Shown here: in pieces, positions 38,008-46,264 of the stretch
Layout: every line of letters starts with the position of its first letter
Numbering within the stretch: the first letter of the stretch is position 1
Source: an uncultured bacterium
Lineage (GTDB): Bacteria > Nitrospirota > Thermodesulfovibrionia > Thermodesulfovibrionales > Thermodesulfovibrionaceae
Length of the DNA: 64,000 nucleotides
Assembly: GCA_937924475.1 (NCBI GenBank)
Contig: CALDSV010000016.1
Span: 19,490-83,489, forward strand
Direction: 5' to 3'
Notes under the pieces: model-generated
Seen by the model: the letters and a program-made list of their open reading frames with translations, nothing else
The model's database searches: none
What the model was told of the DNA's origin: nothing
Made by a program: the position numbers and the translations under genes

Positions 38008-38436
38008 ATGAAAAAACTTCTAATAAAATGGCAAAGAGTAATTGATAATAATAGAACATGTCCGAGATGTGAAGGCACAGAAAAAGAAATTGAAAAAGCC
38101 TATGAAAAGATAAAAAAAGCTTTGTCGGCCTTAAGCATAGAAGTAGTTCTTGATAAGATAGAATTGACCATGGATGAATTCAAAAAAGCACCATTACAAT
38201 CAAACCAGATATGGATTAACAATAAATCACTTGAAGAATGGTTAAATTCTAAAGTTGGCAAATCAAAGTGCTGTGATGTTTGTGGTGATGAAGAATGTAG
38301 GACAATAGATTTTTTAGGAATAAGTTATGAGAAAATTCCTGAGGCATTAATTATTAAAGCATGCCTTTTAGCTGCTGCAGATATAATATTTATAAAAACT
38401 TCTTTGCTTAATGTTCCACGTGGAACATCTCTATAA
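38008..38436 (+). CDS. DUF2703-type thioredoxin-fold protein
   Basis: This 142-residue protein has RTCPRCEGTEKEIEKAYEKI near the N terminus, a CxxC motif placed as in thioredoxin-like metal or redox proteins. A predicted beta-alpha-beta core follows (LSIEVVLDKIELTMDEFKKAP, SNQIWINNKSLEEWL), then CCDVCGDEECRTIDF, the second conserved cysteine group of DUF2703. Function in this family is unknown. Thiol-disulfide or metal chemistry is plausible. The last codons (NVPRGTS) contain a parS-like palindrome. AAGGAT precedes the ATG. Confidence 0.8.
   Translation: MKKLLIKWQRVIDNNRTCPRCEGTEKEIEKAYEKIKKALSALSIEVVLDKIELTMDEFKKAPLQSNQIWINNKSLEEWLNSKVGKSKCCDVCGDEECRTIDFLGISYEKIPEALIIKACLLAAADIIFIKTSLLNVPRGTSL
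38412..38427. promoter_or_regulatory. parS-like centromere site, copy 1
   Basis: TGTTCCACGTGGAACA is a perfect 16-base palindrome. Its 14-base core GTTCCACGTGGAAC matches the ParB-binding parS sequence of Pseudomonas and differs at one symmetric pair from the Bacillus form. It lies in the last codons of the DUF2703 gene. Confidence 0.85.
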
Positions 38437-38505
38437 AAAATCTAAATTTGGAAATATTAGCCATATTTTTGTAAACTGAATAAATAAACTTTTTAGGAGG
38501 TTCTA

Positions 38506-39672
38506 ATGCAAATTCAATATGCTGAAAGAATAAGAACTCTTCCGCCCTATCTTTTTGCAGCAATTGACCAGATGAAAAGAGAAGCTCTTCAAAAGGGAGC
38601 AGATCTTATTGACCTAAGCATAGGCGACCCAGACATTCCCACACCAAAACATATTGTGGAGGCAATGAAGAAAGCAGTTGAAAAACCTGAGCATCATAGG
38701 TATCCAAGTTATGAGGGCATGCTAAGCTATAGAGAGGCAGTTGCAAGATGGTACAAAAGAAGATTTAATGTGGAGCTTAATCCTGAAAATGAGGTGTTGT
38801 CCCTTATAGGTTCAAAAGAAGGAATTGGACACATACCTTTAGCATTCATAGATCCTGGAGATGTTGTATTAGTGCCTTCTCCAGGGTATCCTGTTTATCC
38901 TGTGGGAACAAAATTTGCAGGAGGAGTTCCTTATTTTATGCCTCTTAAAGAGGAAAACAAATTCCTTCCAGAACTTAAAGCAATTCCTGAAGATATATGC
39001 AAAAAAGCAAAGTTGATGTTTATAAACTATCCGAATAATCCTACATCTGCTGAAGCTCCAAAAGAATTTTTCCAAGAAGTGATAGAGTTTGCTAAGAAAT
39101 ATAACATTATTATTTGTCATGATGCTGCCTATTCAGAAATATATTTTGAAGAAAAGCCAATAAGTTTTTTAGAAATTGAAGGCGCCAAGGAGGTAGGCAT
39201 TGAATTTCACTCCCTGTCAAAAACCTACAATATGACTGGTTGGAGAATAGGCTATGCTGTAGGTAATAAAGACATTCTTGCAGGACTTGGAAAAGTAAAG
39301 ACAAATCTTGACTCCGGTGTTTTCCAAGCAATACAGGAAGCAAGTATAGTTGCTCTTGATACTGATGATTCCATTCTTAAGCAAATCAGAGATATTTACA
39401 AGGAAAGAAGAGATATTCTATATGAAGGTTTAAAAGTTAAAGGTTTTGAAGTTAAAAAATCTAATGCTACATTCTACCTATGGGTAAAAGTTCCACGTGG
39501 AACAAACTCCATAGACTTTACAGGAAAACTTCTAAAAGAAGCAGAAGTTCTTTGCACTCCAGGAGTTGGCTTTGGTGAGTATGGTGAAGGATACATAAGA
39601 TTTGCTCTTACTCAATCAAAAGAAAGAATTAAAGAAGCTGTTGATAGAATTGGGAGGATTAGTATATGGTAA
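38506..39672 (+). CDS. dapL: LL-diaminopimelate aminotransferase
   Basis: This 388-residue class I PLP aminotransferase has IDLSIGDPDIPTPKHIVEAM, YPSYEGMLSYREAVARWY, the nucleotide-type loop NYPNNPTSAEA, and the Schiff-base Lys239 in HSLSKTYNMTGWRIGYA. DapL converts tetrahydrodipicolinate directly to LL-diaminopimelate for lysine and peptidoglycan synthesis. The length and GDPDIPTP start fit the DapL2 group rather than aspartate aminotransferase. AGGAGG precedes the ATG. Codons for KVPRGTN carry the second parS-like site. The 3' end overlaps the next gene by 7 bases. Confidence 0.88.
   Translation: MQIQYAERIRTLPPYLFAAIDQMKREALQKGADLIDLSIGDPDIPTPKHIVEAMKKAVEKPEHHRYPSYEGMLSYREAVARWYKRRFNVELNPENEVLSLIGSKEGIGHIPLAFIDPGDVVLVPSPGYPVYPVGTKFAGGVPYFMPLKEENKFLPELKAIPEDICKKAKLMFINYPNNPTSAEAPKEFFQEVIEFAKKYNIIICHDAAYSEIYFEEKPISFLEIEGAKEVGIEFHSLSKTYNMTGWRIGYAVGNKDILAGLGKVKTNLDSGVFQAIQEASIVALDTDDSILKQIRDIYKERRDILYEGLKVKGFEVKKSNATFYLWVKVPRGTNSIDFTGKLLKEAEVLCTPGVGFGEYGEGYIRFALTQSKERIKEAVDRIGRISIW
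39489..39504. promoter_or_regulatory. parS-like centromere site, copy 2
   Basis: AGTTCCACGTGGAACA matches the 16-base parS consensus at 15 positions and keeps the complete 14-base palindromic core. It lies inside dapL, 1,077 bases from copy 1. Two exact cores this close together are unlikely by chance in an AT-rich genome. Confidence 0.8.
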
Positions 39673-40070
39673 AAATCATTACAGTAAAAAGTTCCTCCAG
39701 AGAAGAATTTATTGACATAACGGGTGAGGTGGAAAAGGCTTTGAAAGAAGCAGGTGTAAAAAAAGGAATTTGTTATCTTTATGTTCCTCACACAACAGCA
39801 GGCATTACAATTAATGAAGGAGCAGACCCTTCAGTAAAAAAAGATATTATTAATGCCTTAAAGAAGATTGCACCTTATGGTGCAGGCTATTCTCATATGG
39901 AGGGAAATGCTGACAGTCACATAAAAACAACTTTAGTTGGTTCATCAGTGAATATTTTTATAGAAGGAGGGAGACTAATTTTAGGACAGTGGCAAAGTAT
40001 TTTTTTCTGCGAGTTTGATGGTCCAAGAACAAGAAAAGTTTTTATGAAAATTATTAAAGAGGAGGAATAA
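39666..40070 (+). CDS. YjbQ-family protein (secondary thiamine-phosphate synthase type)
   Basis: This 134-residue protein of the UPF0047/YjbQ family has LYVPHTTAGITINEGADPSVKKDI, SHMEGNADSHIKTTLVGSS and EGGRLILGQWQSIFFCEFDGPRTRKV. These include the conserved His, Asn and Glu cluster. The family has weak thiamine-phosphate synthase activity in vitro, but its physiological role is not settled. It overlaps dapL by 7 bases and the next gene by one base (TAATG). Confidence 0.85.
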   Translation: MVKIITVKSSSREEFIDITGEVEKALKEAGVKKGICYLYVPHTTAGITINEGADPSVKKDIINALKKIAPYGAGYSHMEGNADSHIKTTLVGSSVNIFIEGGRLILGQWQSIFFCEFDGPRTRKVFMKIIKEEE

Positions 40071-40840
40071 TGTTAAATATTAATGCAATAGCTCCTGGTG
40101 AGCTAACATTAGATTCAAATTTTAAGTTTCGCTGTTATCCTGGAATATCATGCTACAGAAGCTGCTGTAAAAACATTGATATAATGCTTACACCCTACGA
40201 TATTTTAAGGCTTAAAAATAGACTCGGTATCACATCAGGTGAATTTCTATTGAAATATACTTATGTTTTTATAGAGCCCAAAAGCGGATATCCTTTTGTT
40301 TTTCTTAACAAAAATAACGACGATGAAAAAACCTGTCCTTTTCTCTGTGAAGCAGGATGTTCAGTTTATGAAGACAGGCCTGCTACATGTAGATATTATC
40401 CTATAGGACAGGCATCACTTAAGAAGTTTGACTTTACTGATGGTATCACAGAAGAGCATTACTTTTTTGTAAAAGAGCCTCACTGCAAAGGCTTTGAAGA
40501 AGAAAAAGAATGGACAGTTGACGAATGGAGAAAAGACCAAGGAGTAGACCTCTATGATGAAATGAACAGGGGTTGGCGAGAGCTTTTCTTTACAAAAAAT
40601 CTAAAGGCAGAAAAACTTGATGATAAAAAGCAAAGAGCCTTTTATACAGCCTGCTATGATATTGATGCCTTTAGGAGATTTGTTTTTGAAAGCAAATTTC
40701 TCCAGGTTTTTGATGTATCAGAAGAAAGAATGAATAAAATTAAAAATGATGAAACAGAGCTTCTAAATTTTGCCTTTGACTATATGAAGTTTTTATTGAT
40801 GATTAAAGAGACTTTGAAATTAAAAGAGCGCAAATCTTAG
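40070..40840 (+). CDS. YkgJ-family cysteine-cluster protein
   Basis: This 256-residue protein has the eight-cysteine YkgJ layout in its first half: FRCYPGISCYRSCCKNIDIML, then CPFLCEAGCSVYEDRPATCRYYPIG. These cysteines probably bind zinc or an Fe-S cluster. The second half is helical and polar. Members are widespread in anaerobes, but the reaction is unknown. It begins within the stop codon of the YjbQ gene and ends in a 4-base overlap with the convergent AsmA-like gene. Confidence 0.85.
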   Translation: MLNINAIAPGELTLDSNFKFRCYPGISCYRSCCKNIDIMLTPYDILRLKNRLGITSGEFLLKYTYVFIEPKSGYPFVFLNKNNDDEKTCPFLCEAGCSVYEDRPATCRYYPIGQASLKKFDFTDGITEEHYFFVKEPHCKGFEEEKEWTVDEWRKDQGVDLYDEMNRGWRELFFTKNLKAEKLDDKKQRAFYTACYDIDAFRRFVFESKFLQVFDVSEERMNKIKNDETELLNFAFDYMKFLLMIKETLKLKERKS

Positions 40841-41808
40841 AAAATTTTTTCTAAGGGTTTTATGATAGTTCTAATAGGAGAGGTGATCGTTTTACCTAAT
40901 TCTTTTGATGCCTCTGCTTTTATTGCTTTCTCTAAATCAGTCTGAAGATTATCCCATCTTCCCCATATATTAAAAGATATAACTATCTCGCCTCTTTTCT
41001 CTAAGAGTTTAATAAAAACTGGAGCACTTATTCCCATTAAAAAACCTTTTGGTTCTATTTCAATGGCCTTTGCTTTGAGAATAGAAGGAGCTTTTACATA
41101 GCCTTTATTTACTGTAAAGTTCGCATTAAGGCTTAAATATCCTTTTTTAATTGTCACATCCCCTTTTATATATGGTTTTAAGACTTGGATATTTAAATCA
41201 TTTATAACTAAAGTTCCAGTGAAAATTTCTTCTTTAAGATTACCTTCTGATTTTAATTTTATAATTCCTCCTTCAGTACATTTGCCTTCAGCTGTAATAT
41301 CTATTTTCCCAGCAAAAGAAGAGTGATTTTTTATTGCCATTTTAAAATCTATTAGTTGCAGATCAAACCTTTTAAGCTCATCTTCAATTCTAATTATTCC
41401 ATCAGTGACTTTAAATTCTTTAAAGTAAAAATTTACAGGTTCTTTTTGTTCTTCTTTTTTGAATATAGGTATTTGCCAGACACCGTTTTTACTTTTCCTT
41501 AGGTAAAGAGAAGGAGATTCTAAATGAATTTCTTTAAAATCAAACTTTTTTCTTAATAATGACAAAAGATATAACTTAATTTTAAGCTCTTTTATTTTAA
41601 GAAACTCTTCACCAGAAGGAGTTTTCATAACTATTTCTTCAGCATAAACATTATTCCATTTAATTTTAAGTTTTTTGATTGATATGTTTTTGTCTAAGTA
41701 ATTTTCAATGTTTTTTTTGATAAGACTCTCAAAGGGGAAAAAAACAAAAAAGGCTGATATTGATAGAATTATCAATAAAATTGCAATTAGGATGATTTTT
41801 CTTTTCAT
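40837..41808 (-). CDS. AsmA/DUF748-like envelope protein
   Basis: This 323-residue protein has one N-terminal membrane helix (about 5-27). A long repetitive beta region follows, of the AsmA/DUF748 type (IKKLKIKWNNVYAEEIVMKTP, IHLESPSLYLRKSKNGVWQIP, FKEFKVTDGIIRIEDELKRFDL). Such proteins form extended lipid-conducting grooves in the periplasm or modulate outer-membrane assembly. The C terminus (DLEKAIKAEASKELGKTI) is helical. It is the last gene of the rlmN operon, starting one base before the rlmN stop. Confidence 0.75.
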   Translation of the reverse strand: MKRKIILIAILLIILSISAFFVFFPFESLIKKNIENYLDKNISIKKLKIKWNNVYAEEIVMKTPSGEEFLKIKELKIKLYLLSLLRKKFDFKEIHLESPSLYLRKSKNGVWQIPIFKKEEQKEPVNFYFKEFKVTDGIIRIEDELKRFDLQLIDFKMAIKNHSSFAGKIDITAEGKCTEGGIIKLKSEGNLKEEIFTGTLVINDLNIQVLKPYIKGDVTIKKGYLSLNANFTVNKGYVKAPSILKAKAIEIEPKGFLMGISAPVFIKLLEKRGEIVISFNIWGRWDNLQTDLEKAIKAEASKELGKTITSPIRTIIKPLEKIF

Positions 41809-42849
41809 CTATTTTTCCTTCTCCGAATAGTAAGCTTTTAACTGACCACAGGCAGCAAGTATATCTTTCCCCTTACTTCTTCGCAGGAATACAGAAAATC
41901 CTTTTGATATCAGAATATTTTGAAATTCAAATATTGCATCATAATCAGGTGTTTTAAGTTTACAGCCCTCCCAGGGATTGAAGGGAATAAGATTTATTTT
42001 TGAAGGAATACCTTTTAAAAGCGACGCAACCCTGTAAGCATCCTCTTCAGAAGTATTAATATTTTTGAGCATTACATACTCAAAAGTGATTCTCTGGCCT
42101 GCCTTAAGAGGATATTCTTTAAGAGTTTTTATAAGCTCAACTAAAGGATATTTTTTATTTATTGGCATCAAATAATCTCTTGTTTTTTCATCAGATGCAT
42201 TTAATGAAATAGCAAGCTTTACAGGTGGTGCTTTATAAGGCAATTCCTTAATAGCAGGAATTATTCCAGCTGTAGAAAGAGTAATTCTTCGAGGAGAAAA
42301 ATTAATAAAATTTTTAAATCGCCACAAGGCATCAACTAAATTTTCAAAATTAAGCAAAGGTTCTCCCATGCCCATGAATACAATATTTGTGATCTTTTTG
42401 TCTTCGCTCTGCAAAAGTTTACTTACTTGGATAAACTGATCTACAATCTCCCAAGCCATTAAATTTCTTTTAAATCCAATTCTCCCTGTAAGGCAAAACT
42501 TACATTTAAGAGGGCAGCCTACTTGACTTGACAAGCAGATGGTTAATCTGTTTTTATCTGGGATAAGAACGCTTTCAATTTGTTCATTGTCCTCTAATTC
42601 CCAGAGAAATTTTTCAGTTCCATCAGAACTCTTGGTTCTTTTAATTAGCTTTATTTGACCTATATAGTATCTTTCCGAAAGATTTTGCCTCAAGGATTTT
42701 GAAAATTCAGATATTTCATCAATGGAATTAACAAACTTTTTATAAATCCAATGAATTAATTGTTTTGCTCTGTATGAAGGAAGAGAAAGATTGCTAAAAA
42801 GACTCTCTATTTCTTTCTCATTGTATTTTTTCAGATTCTCTTTTTGCAT
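41809..42849 (-). CDS. rlmN: 23S rRNA (adenine-2503-C2)-methyltransferase RlmN
   Basis: This 346-residue radical-SAM enzyme methylates A2503 of 23S rRNA and A37 of some tRNAs. The [4Fe-4S] ligands are in CLSSQVGCPLKCKFCLTG. IVFMGMGEPLLNFENL, ITLSTAGIIPAI and KLAISLNASDEKTRDYLMPINKKYP are RlmN hallmarks. The second catalytic cysteine is near the C terminus in ILAACGQL. It sits between the LOG gene and the AsmA-like gene with almost no gap. Confidence 0.95.
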   Translation of the reverse strand: MQKENLKKYNEKEIESLFSNLSLPSYRAKQLIHWIYKKFVNSIDEISEFSKSLRQNLSERYYIGQIKLIKRTKSSDGTEKFLWELEDNEQIESVLIPDKNRLTICLSSQVGCPLKCKFCLTGRIGFKRNLMAWEIVDQFIQVSKLLQSEDKKITNIVFMGMGEPLLNFENLVDALWRFKNFINFSPRRITLSTAGIIPAIKELPYKAPPVKLAISLNASDEKTRDYLMPINKKYPLVELIKTLKEYPLKAGQRITFEYVMLKNINTSEEDAYRVASLLKGIPSKINLIPFNPWEGCKLKTPDYDAIFEFQNILISKGFSVFLRRSKGKDILAACGQLKAYYSEKEK

Positions 42850-42851
42850 TA

Positions 42852-43523
42852 TTAATATTGAAACTCTGGAAGAGGAACACTTAATCTAGTTAAGTAATTC
42901 CTTAAATAACCATGAACTGCTTCTGGATTGTCAATTAGAACAAAATAATTTAAGTCATCAAGATTTATAGCTCCTATAGAATGTGGAGAGGTTTTTAGCC
43001 AATCGATCAACCCTTTCCAATATTCAGAGCCATAGAGAATTATAGGAAAAGTTTTAATTTTATTTGTTTGAACAAGGGTTAACGCTTCAAAAAGTTCATC
43101 AAAGGTGCCATATCCGCCAGGGAATATTATGAAACCTATGGAATATTTTACAAACATAAGTTTTCTCACAAAAAAGTATCTAAAATTGAGAGATATATCT
43201 AAATACTTATTAGGATGTTGTTCATGGGGAAGGGATATATTTAATCCTATAGATTTACCTTTACCAAGTTTAGCTCCTTTATTTGCTGCTTCCATTATTC
43301 CAGGACCACCGCCAGTGATAATAGAAAAACCATTTTGACTTAGTATCTTTGCAACTTTAAATGCTTCTTGATAGTAAAAACTCTCCTCTGTCAGTCTTGC
43401 GCTTCCAAATATGGAAACAGCAGGCCCTATACCGTGAAGCGTTTCAAAGCCATCTACCAATTCTGACTGAATTCTGAAAACTCTCCAAATATCAGTGGAT
43501 TTAAAATCTTCTATCATCATCAT
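42852..43523 (-). CDS. LOG-family nucleotide phosphoribohydrolase
   Basis: This 223-residue protein has the LOG-family motifs GGGPGIMEAANKGAKLGKGKSIGLNI, RYFFVRKLMFVKYSIGFI and the catalytic FPGGYGTFDELFEAL. Family members hydrolyse nucleoside 5'-monophosphates (AMP or cytokinin ribotides). Three ATG codons stand at 43523, 43520 and 43517. AGAGG upstream suits the third best, so the true start may be up to 6 bases shorter. It overlaps the GroES-like gene by 23 bases. It is a longer relative of the product encoded at 19.4 kb. Confidence 0.85.
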   Translation of the reverse strand: MMMIEDFKSTDIWRVFRIQSELVDGFETLHGIGPAVSIFGSARLTEESFYYQEAFKVAKILSQNGFSIITGGGPGIMEAANKGAKLGKGKSIGLNISLPHEQHPNKYLDISLNFRYFFVRKLMFVKYSIGFIIFPGGYGTFDELFEALTLVQTNKIKTFPIILYGSEYWKGLIDWLKTSPHSIGAINLDDLNYFVLIDNPEAVHGYLRNYLTRLSVPLPEFQY

Positions 43524-43890
43524 CCTCTAAAAGCTGTGTCCTTATAAGGGCTACCAAAGCTGAATGAGGAACAATCAAATATTTTTTTTCTTCAAATTCT
43601 ATCTCTAAGGAGGCATCTTTTAGAAAAAAAGCGTAATCACCCTCTTGAGCCTGTAAGGGAATGTATTTTATTGCTTCAGTATGTTTTTGTTTCCAAGGCT
43701 CTTCCAGAATTACTGAAGGATCATTTACTGGATAGCCAGGTCCTACTTTTACAATCCTACCGCACATAATTTTATCCTTTTCTTTAACTGTAGGAGGCAA
43801 AAAAAGTCCTGCACCTGTTTTATCTGCCTTTTCATCAGGTTCAATAAGAACCCTGTCGCCTACTATTATTAATTCTCTCTTAGTCTTCAT
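43501..43890 (-). CDS. GroES-like co-chaperonin family protein
   Basis: This 129-residue protein resembles GroES: IIVGDRVLIEPDEKADKTGAGLFLPPTVKEKDKIMCGRIVKVGPG is the GroES beta-barrel core, and the end VPHSALVALIR is unusual. Residues 68-110 carry an insertion (EEPWKQKHTEAIKYIPLQAQEGDYAFFLKDASLEIEF) that lengthens the usual 95-residue protein. GroEL is not next to it. The ATG at 43890 follows AAAGGATGG at a good distance, so the ATG at 43899 is less likely. It may be a specialised paralogue. Confidence 0.75.
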   Translation of the reverse strand: MKTKRELIIVGDRVLIEPDEKADKTGAGLFLPPTVKEKDKIMCGRIVKVGPGYPVNDPSVILEEPWKQKHTEAIKYIPLQAQEGDYAFFLKDASLEIEFEEKKYLIVPHSALVALIRTQLLEDDDDRRF

Positions 43891-43949
43891 TTTAACCATC
43901 CTTTGAAGGTCAATTAGAAAAAGCCTACTTTTTAAATAAATTAATATTT

Positions 43950-46199
43950 TTAACTACATTTAGTAAAGCCGCAACTATGACAAGTAGCACACCCCTCTTC
44001 ATAGGATAAACTACTTCCACATTCAGGACATGCGCCATAATGAACTATTTCTAAATTAAATTTTTCTTCTTCTGTCGGTTCAGAATTTTTATTATTTATT
44101 TTTTCGACTACTGTTACTTTTCCCTCTCTAATTTCTGCTTCAATTGCCTTGGCAATGGCATCAGAGCAGCTTGTTATTTTCCCCATATTTGACCACACAG
44201 GTGAATGGCAAGATATTCCCTTTAGTTGCTTAACAATTTCTTGTGGTTGTATTCCACTTCTTAAAGCAAGAGAGATAAGTCTACCAATAGCTTCTGCTTG
44301 TGATGCTGCGCAACCCCCTGCTTTTCCTATATTTGTAAATACTTCGAAGGGTTTATTTTTCTCATCTTTGTTTATTGTTACATAAAGATTTCCACAGCCT
44401 GTTTTCATGAGTCTTGTAACACCCTGAAGGATTTCTGGTCTTTTTCTGGGCTTTAAGCTAATATGACCAGTTTCTGTTTGCCCTTTTCCTTTTTGAATTA
44501 CCTGTCCCTGCCTGGAGCCATCTCTGTAAACTGTAACTCCCTTACATCCTAATCGATAAGCGAGAAGATAAACTTCCCTTACATCCTCCTCCGTAGCATC
44601 CTTTGGAAGATTTACTGTTTTACTGACAGCATTATCAACATATTGCTGAAAAGTTGCCTGCATGCGAACATGATCTGAAGGTGAAATTTCATGGGCAGTT
44701 ACAAATACTCTCTTTATTTCTTCAGGTATTTCCTTTATCCCTTGAATAGAGCCTGTTTCTGCAATTCTTTGTGCAAGTTCATCTGACCATAAGCCTAATT
44801 TCTCCATGGCCCTTCTGAAGTAAGGATTCACCTCTACAAGCTTTGTTCCATCCATCACATTTCTTATGAAACAGATGGCAAAAAGTGGTTCTATACCTGA
44901 AGAACAGCCTGCAATGATACTTAATGTGCCAGTAGGCGCAATTGTTGTAATAGTAGCATTTCTAAGTGGCATTTTATTGTAATAGATGCTCTTTTCATAA
45001 TTTGGGAAAGGTCCTCTTTCCTTTGCAAGCTCTGCTGAGGCTAATCTTCCTTGTTCAAGTATAAATCTCATTATGCTTTCTGCTAAGGATAATGCTTCCT
45101 TGGAATTATAAGGAATATTTAACTGCACTAAAAGGTCTGCCCATCCCATTACCCCCAGTCCTATTTTTCTGTTACTCTTTGTATTTCTCTCTATGATTTC
45201 TAAAGGATATTTATTGGCATCTATGACATTATCAAGAAAATGGACTGCCTTCCAAACAGTATCTTTAAGAAGTTCCCAATCAATAGCATGATCTTTAACC
45301 ATTTTTGATAGATTTATTGAACCAAGATTGCAAGATTCATAGGGAAGTAATGGTTGCTCTCCGCAAGGATTTGTTGCCTCAATTTCTCCTATTTGAGGAG
45401 TAGGATTTGCGGCATTAACCCTGTCTAAGAACACTATTCCCGGTTCTCCATTTTTCCATGCTTGATGAACGATTAAATCAAAAACCTCCTTTGCCCTTAT
45501 GCGATTTACAACTTTTCCAGATCTTGGATTTATCAAATCGTATTTTTCATCATTAATCACTGCTTTCATAAATTCTTCTGTAAGCCCCACGGATATATTA
45601 AAATTAGTAAATCTCGACAAATCATCTTTACAGGTTATAAACTCTATTATGTCAGGATGGTCAACTCTAAGCAGCCCCATATTTGCCCCTCTACGGCGTC
45701 CTCCTTGCTTAACTGCTTCTGTGGCTGCATCAAAAACACTCATAAAAGAAACTGGTCCAGAACTTATTCCCTTTGTAGAACCTACCACATCACCTTTTGG
45801 TCTTAAGCGAGAAAAACTAAAACCTGTTCCTCCTCCAGATTTATGAATAATGGCAGCATATTTAACGGCATCAAAAATGCCCTCCATAGAGTCTTCAACG
45901 GGAAGAACAAAACAGGCACTAAGCTGCCCCAGAGGAGTGCCTGCATTCATCAAGGTAGGTGAATTGGGTAAAAATCTTAAGGAAGTCATTAATTCATAAA
46001 ATTCTTCCTTTGTTTTATTAATTTCTGTATCTCTTTTACCGTAGAGAGAGTCTATCTCTGCTATTGCTGCAGCAACCCTTCTAAATAATTCTTCGGGAGT
46101 TTCGATGATTCTTCCCTCCTCATCTTTTTTTAGATATCTTCTTTTAAGGACCTCTATGGCATTTCTTGTTAAATCAAGTTTTTTTGTTGCTCCTTCCAT
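43950..46199 (-). CDS. nrdJ: Adenosylcobalamin-dependent ribonucleoside-diphosphate reductase (class II)
   Basis: This 749-residue enzyme makes deoxynucleotides with a cobalamin-generated thiyl radical. The active site shows Asn277-Pro-Cys279-Gly-Glu281, with Cys279 as the thiyl cysteine and Cys96/Cys290 as the redox pair. The C terminus adds a TSCPD-type region (KTGCGNLYVTINKDEKNKP... AGGCAASQAEAIGRLI) and a cysteine-rich tail (CPECGSSLSYEEGCATCHSCGFTKC) that relays electrons. AGGAGG precedes the ATG at 46199. A TTG at 46220 is an in-frame extension without support. The enzyme needs no oxygen, which fits an anaerobe. Confidence 0.95.
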   Translation of the reverse strand: MEGATKKLDLTRNAIEVLKRRYLKKDEEGRIIETPEELFRRVAAAIAEIDSLYGKRDTEINKTKEEFYELMTSLRFLPNSPTLMNAGTPLGQLSACFVLPVEDSMEGIFDAVKYAAIIHKSGGGTGFSFSRLRPKGDVVGSTKGISSGPVSFMSVFDAATEAVKQGGRRRGANMGLLRVDHPDIIEFITCKDDLSRFTNFNISVGLTEEFMKAVINDEKYDLINPRSGKVVNRIRAKEVFDLIVHQAWKNGEPGIVFLDRVNAANPTPQIGEIEATNPCGEQPLLPYESCNLGSINLSKMVKDHAIDWELLKDTVWKAVHFLDNVIDANKYPLEIIERNTKSNRKIGLGVMGWADLLVQLNIPYNSKEALSLAESIMRFILEQGRLASAELAKERGPFPNYEKSIYYNKMPLRNATITTIAPTGTLSIIAGCSSGIEPLFAICFIRNVMDGTKLVEVNPYFRRAMEKLGLWSDELAQRIAETGSIQGIKEIPEEIKRVFVTAHEISPSDHVRMQATFQQYVDNAVSKTVNLPKDATEEDVREVYLLAYRLGCKGVTVYRDGSRQGQVIQKGKGQTETGHISLKPRKRPEILQGVTRLMKTGCGNLYVTINKDEKNKPFEVFTNIGKAGGCAASQAEAIGRLISLALRSGIQPQEIVKQLKGISCHSPVWSNMGKITSCSDAIAKAIEAEIREGKVTVVEKINNKNSEPTEEEKFNLEIVHYGACPECGSSLSYEEGCATCHSCGFTKCS

Positions 46200-46227
46200 T
46201 TTTTTCCTCCTAAAAAACAAAAAAAAA

Positions 46228-46257
46228 TTGTTTACTCTACGAACTTTAGTTTATAAT
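46228..46257 (+). promoter_or_regulatory. Candidate promoter of the cation exchanger gene (leaderless)
   Basis: TTGTTT (46228-46233), an 18-base spacer and TATAAT (46252-46257) precede the ATG at 46265 by 7 bases. As at 24.4 kb, transcription would begin at the start codon, and no ribosome-binding site is visible. Confidence 0.45.
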
Positions 46258-46264
46258 TTTAAAC

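Noticed and set aside
46200..46264. A cobalamin riboswitch before nrdJ
   Set aside because: Only 65 bases separate nrdJ from the divergent exchanger gene, far too few for a B12 riboswitch, and no B12-box-like sequence is seen.
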